From NCBI RefSeq assembly GCF_024345225.1, contig NZ_BROD01000001.1, positions 2,304,362 through 2,368,361 of the forward strand: 64,000 nt of DNA. Reading direction: 5' to 3'. The notes beneath the pieces were generated by a model that saw only the letters and a program-made list of their open reading frames with translations, searched no databases and was not told the DNA's origin. Position numbers and translations under genes: made by a program. Shown piece by piece: positions 61,944 through 64,000 of this stretch. Source of the stretch: Clostridium sp. TW13. GTDB lineage: Bacteria > Bacillota > Clostridia > Clostridiales > Clostridiaceae. Every line of letters starts with the position of its first letter. Positions within the stretch are counted from its first letter, which is position 1.

Positions 61944-62654
61944 TTAACTATTTACTAATACCTTATCACTTTGAATCTTACCATCCATTATATCTATTCT
62001 CCTATTGCAGTAGGCTGCTATCTTTTCATCATGAGTTACTATTATTACTGTCTTCCCTTTCTTGTTTACATCTACAAGTAACTTCATAACCTCAGCACCA
62101 GTCTTTTGATCCAATGCTCCTGTAGGCTCGTCCGCAATTATAATATCTGGTTCTACCAGCAATGCTCTTGCTATTGCCACCCTTTGCTGCTGGCCTCCTG
62201 AAAGTTGGGATGGATATTTTGTATAATGCTCTTTTATCCCCAATGCCTCTAATATATTAAATATCTTACTTCTCATTTCTGATTTTGAATACTTATGTTT
62301 TTTATTGTGAAGATTCCAATATAGTAAAGGTAATTCTAGATTTTCATATATTGAATACTCTGCAATCAAAGCAAACTGTTGAAAAACAAAGCCTATACTT
62401 TGATTCCTAATCTTAGCTAGTTCCTTTGCATTCATTGTTTCCACAGACTTTCCTTGCAACTTATACTCACCTAAGGTTGGGTTATCCAAACAGCCTAATA
62501 TATTTAACATGGTAGTCTTCCCTGAACCTGAAGGGCCCATTATAGCTACCATTTCCCCTTCCTTCACATTTAAAGATACACTATTTAAAGCGTTGGTTAC
62601 ATTTCCATAAGCTACATACCTTTTTGTTAAATCCTTAACTTCTAATTGTTCCAT
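61944..62654 (-). CDS. MacB/LolD-type ABC ATPase (second transporter)
   Basis: 236 residues: [40 protein letters not shown]. Very similar to the ATPase at 44107-44814 over the whole length, including the NLEL/NVEL PLLYW region. It follows the permease gene with a 5-base gap. Confidence 0.92.
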   Translation of the reverse strand: MEQLEVKDLTKRYVAYGNVTNALNSVSLNVKEGEMVAIMGPSGSGKTTMLNILGCLDNPTLGEYKLQGKSVETMNAKELAKIRNQSIGFVFQQFALIAEYSIYENLELPLLYWNLHNKKHKYSKSEMRSKIFNILEALGIKEHYTKYPSQLSGGQQQRVAIARALLVEPDIIIADEPTGALDQKTGAEVMKLLVDVNKKGKTVIIVTHDEKIAAYCNRRIDIMDGKIQSDKVLVNS

Positions 62655-62659
62655 TTTTA

Positions 62660-63868
62660 TTACCTCCCATGTACTAAATCCACTGGATTCATTTTTCTCA
62701 TTCTAAAATATGCTGGTATCATTGATATTACTAGAATTAAAAATACAATTCCTATACTTATGCCTATTACAGAAAAATCCCAAACTGCCTGTTGTCCAGA
62801 TATTAATTTAGCAATTATTAATCCTATAAACGCTGAAAATGCAAAGAAAATTATAAACTCCCCTATAACTAACTTTTCTATTTGAGCCTTTGTAGCTCCT
62901 ACAGCTATTCTTGTTCCAAACTCCTTTTTTCTTTTTAATATTGTGGACAATACAGTATTTATTATGCCAAAAGATGAAAGCACCAATATAATAATTCCGA
63001 AAAGAATATATCTAGCCGCATATGGTGCAGGTAAAGTTACTGTTTCAGCCATATCATCTAATCCAAAAAATTGAGTTTCAAACTTCTCTCCAAGCTTCTT
63101 ATCAAAATCATTTTTTCCCTCTGCCTTACTTACGCCATCTTTTAATTTTATATAAAGATGAGTTTTCTTGTTAGTTAATAAGGAGCCTATTACACAAAAA
63201 TATCCATTATTAGGCTTGTACAAGCATCCCATATTGTATAGTTCATTTAATAATGGGCAGCTATTATCTAGCACTCCTATTACTTTATATTTCTTTCCTC
63301 CTCCTGGTAACTTTACAATACTTCCTATTGGATTATCCTTAGATAACTGTGGAGAAATTAGCATTGGAATAACATCCTCTGCTTTCTCTGACTTATAATA
63401 TTGAGAAAAATTCATTCCACTTTTCATTTTAAAGTTATACATTTCTGTTAGTTCCTTGCTATACTCAACAATACCTATGGTTTTTATTTTTGATTTCAAA
63501 ATAAACTTACCTTCATTTTCTTCTTCATTAGTATACTGACATGAATTACAACCAAGCCCTTCAAAGCCTATTTTCTCTACCAGCTTACTTTCCTTAGCAA
63601 TTTTATACACGGTAGATATTTGATTTTCTTCTCCACTTATATATTGATGATCTCTAGCTTCTCCTACTTTAAAAATATCTGCTTTATTTTCTACAGATAC
63701 TTCATAAACATTACTGCTACTGGCATTTTCAGCTTTCTCTCTAGTTGAAATATAGTACTTATAGTTAGCCAGACTGTTGCTTAAAATTACTATGCCAAAA
63801 ATCAACTGTACAACTATAACTAAATTTCTTAATTTATTTTTCTTCATTGATTTTAAAATCATATACAT
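62660..63868 (-). CDS. FtsX-like ABC permease (second transporter)
   Basis: 402 residues: N-terminal helix, MacB-like extracytoplasmic core with a CNSCQY cysteine pair (about residue 108), and three C-terminal helices (GIINTVLSTILKRKKEFGTR; end MRKMNPVDLVHGR). Homologous to 41613-42878 and 44832-46124. Its ATG is 12 bases after the stop of another permease gene that runs off the window, so the order permease-permease-ATPase is the same as in the first cluster. Confidence 0.85.
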   Translation of the reverse strand: MYMILKSMKKNKLRNLVIVVQLIFGIVILSNSLANYKYYISTREKAENASSSNVYEVSVENKADIFKVGEARDHQYISGEENQISTVYKIAKESKLVEKIGFEGLGCNSCQYTNEEENEGKFILKSKIKTIGIVEYSKELTEMYNFKMKSGMNFSQYYKSEKAEDVIPMLISPQLSKDNPIGSIVKLPGGGKKYKVIGVLDNSCPLLNELYNMGCLYKPNNGYFCVIGSLLTNKKTHLYIKLKDGVSKAEGKNDFDKKLGEKFETQFFGLDDMAETVTLPAPYAARYILFGIIILVLSSFGIINTVLSTILKRKKEFGTRIAVGATKAQIEKLVIGEFIIFFAFSAFIGLIIAKLISGQQAVWDFSVIGISIGIVFLILVISMIPAYFRMRKMNPVDLVHGR

Positions 63869-63880
63869 ACACTTTTTCTC

Positions 63881-64000
63881 CTACTCATTTCTTAAAGCTT
63901 CTGCAGCTTTCATCCTAACAATTTTCTTAGCTGGAATTATGGTTGACAAATATCCAAGAACAATTGCTACCATTATACAGCAAATAAAAGTCATCCAAGA
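63881..64000 (-). CDS. FtsX-like ABC permease, C-terminal end (cut by the window)
   Basis: The last 39 codons are visible: MVAIVLGYLSTIIPAKKIVR then MKAAEALRNE and a TAG at 63881-63883. The final helix plus 'P..K....A..ALR' ending matches the 382-residue permeases at 42889 and 46134. The gene continues beyond 64000. Confidence 0.85.
   Translation of the reverse strand, partial: SWMTFICCIMVAIVLGYLSTIIPAKKIVRMKAAEALRNE

Noticed and set aside
1-64000. tRNA, rRNA, CRISPR arrays, prophage or intact transposase genes
   Set aside because: None recognised on either strand by reading; absence was not tested by dedicated searches.

Overview
The window looks like a chromosomal segment of a low-GC, spore-former-type Firmicute, most likely Clostridium sensu stricto. 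The evidence is the strong A+T bias, near-universal AGGAGG-type ribosome binding sites, T-box and riboswitch control of small transcription units, ECF vitamin transport, DUF4250/DUF1836 proteins and 4Fe-4S ferredoxin modules. Most genes lie on the minus strand. No rRNA, tRNA, CRISPR array, prophage or intact transposase was recognised.

Layout. 0-1.5 kb: two FMN-type split-barrel proteins with an FMN riboswitch and terminator between them. 1.6-3.2 kb: a class M sirtuin, a macrodomain gene missing its 5' part and an HxlR regulator missing its 5' part, meeting head to head at what looks like a deletion scar. 3.3-9.7 kb: dut, a Cna-B-like protein, a secreted polysaccharide deacetylase, an odd amidase, a tryptophan T-box with trpP, and a MATE exporter. 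9.8-10 kb: a structured non-coding element. 10-13.3 kb: a GGDEF-EAL protein and small unknown genes. 13.5-16.8 kb: a graveyard of polymorphic-toxin cassettes in which toxin C-terminal stubs are each followed by a likely immunity gene. 17-23.5 kb: glycerophosphodiesterase, then a guanine riboswitch driving xpt and a BMP-type nucleoside ABC transporter. 23.8-28.5 kb: TtcA-like enzyme, chemoreceptor, TrhA, DUF1836. 28.5-31.5 kb: a yybP-ykoY manganese riboswitch driving a P-type ATPase. 31.6-39.2 kb: a MutS2 relative without Smr domain, VanZ-like protein, methyltransferase and a pair of ABC exporters. 39.3-41 kb: a cupin gene and a decayed copy of its 3' end flanking a secreted CBM21-like protein. 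41-47.7 kb: a small secreted peptide with a duplicated FtsX-permease pair sharing one ATPase, plus a lipoprotein. 48-52.5 kb: NhaA, YbaK, GNAT and DUF2087 regulators. 52.7-59.1 kb: a cobalamin-riboswitch operon. 59.2-64 kb: an HMA-like protein without its cysteines, GH42 beta-galactosidase and a second FtsX-type ABC transporter running off the end.

The most interesting system is 52,771-59,085. A cobalamin riboswitch and terminator precede five tightly packed genes: EcfT, a double EcfA ATPase, an S component, a 600-residue LPXTG surface protein with a DUF4430 domain plus an alpha/alpha-barrel of prenyltransferase-like repeats, and a membrane-anchored DUF4430 protein. DUF4430 and an alpha/alpha-barrel are the two folds that make up animal intrinsic factor and transcobalamin. 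I infer a wall-anchored corrinoid capture system that hands B12 to a dedicated ECF transporter.

A second theme is regulation by RNA: at least five riboswitch or T-box leaders (FMN, Trp T-box, guanine, Mn2+, cobalamin) occur in 64 kb, most with a visible terminator. A third is small repeats: about nine copies of a 60-85 bp palindromic element are scattered between genes, one inside the cobalamin leader and one between the Mn2+ riboswitch and its ATPase gene. Two copies of a different palindrome of about 90 bp are also present.
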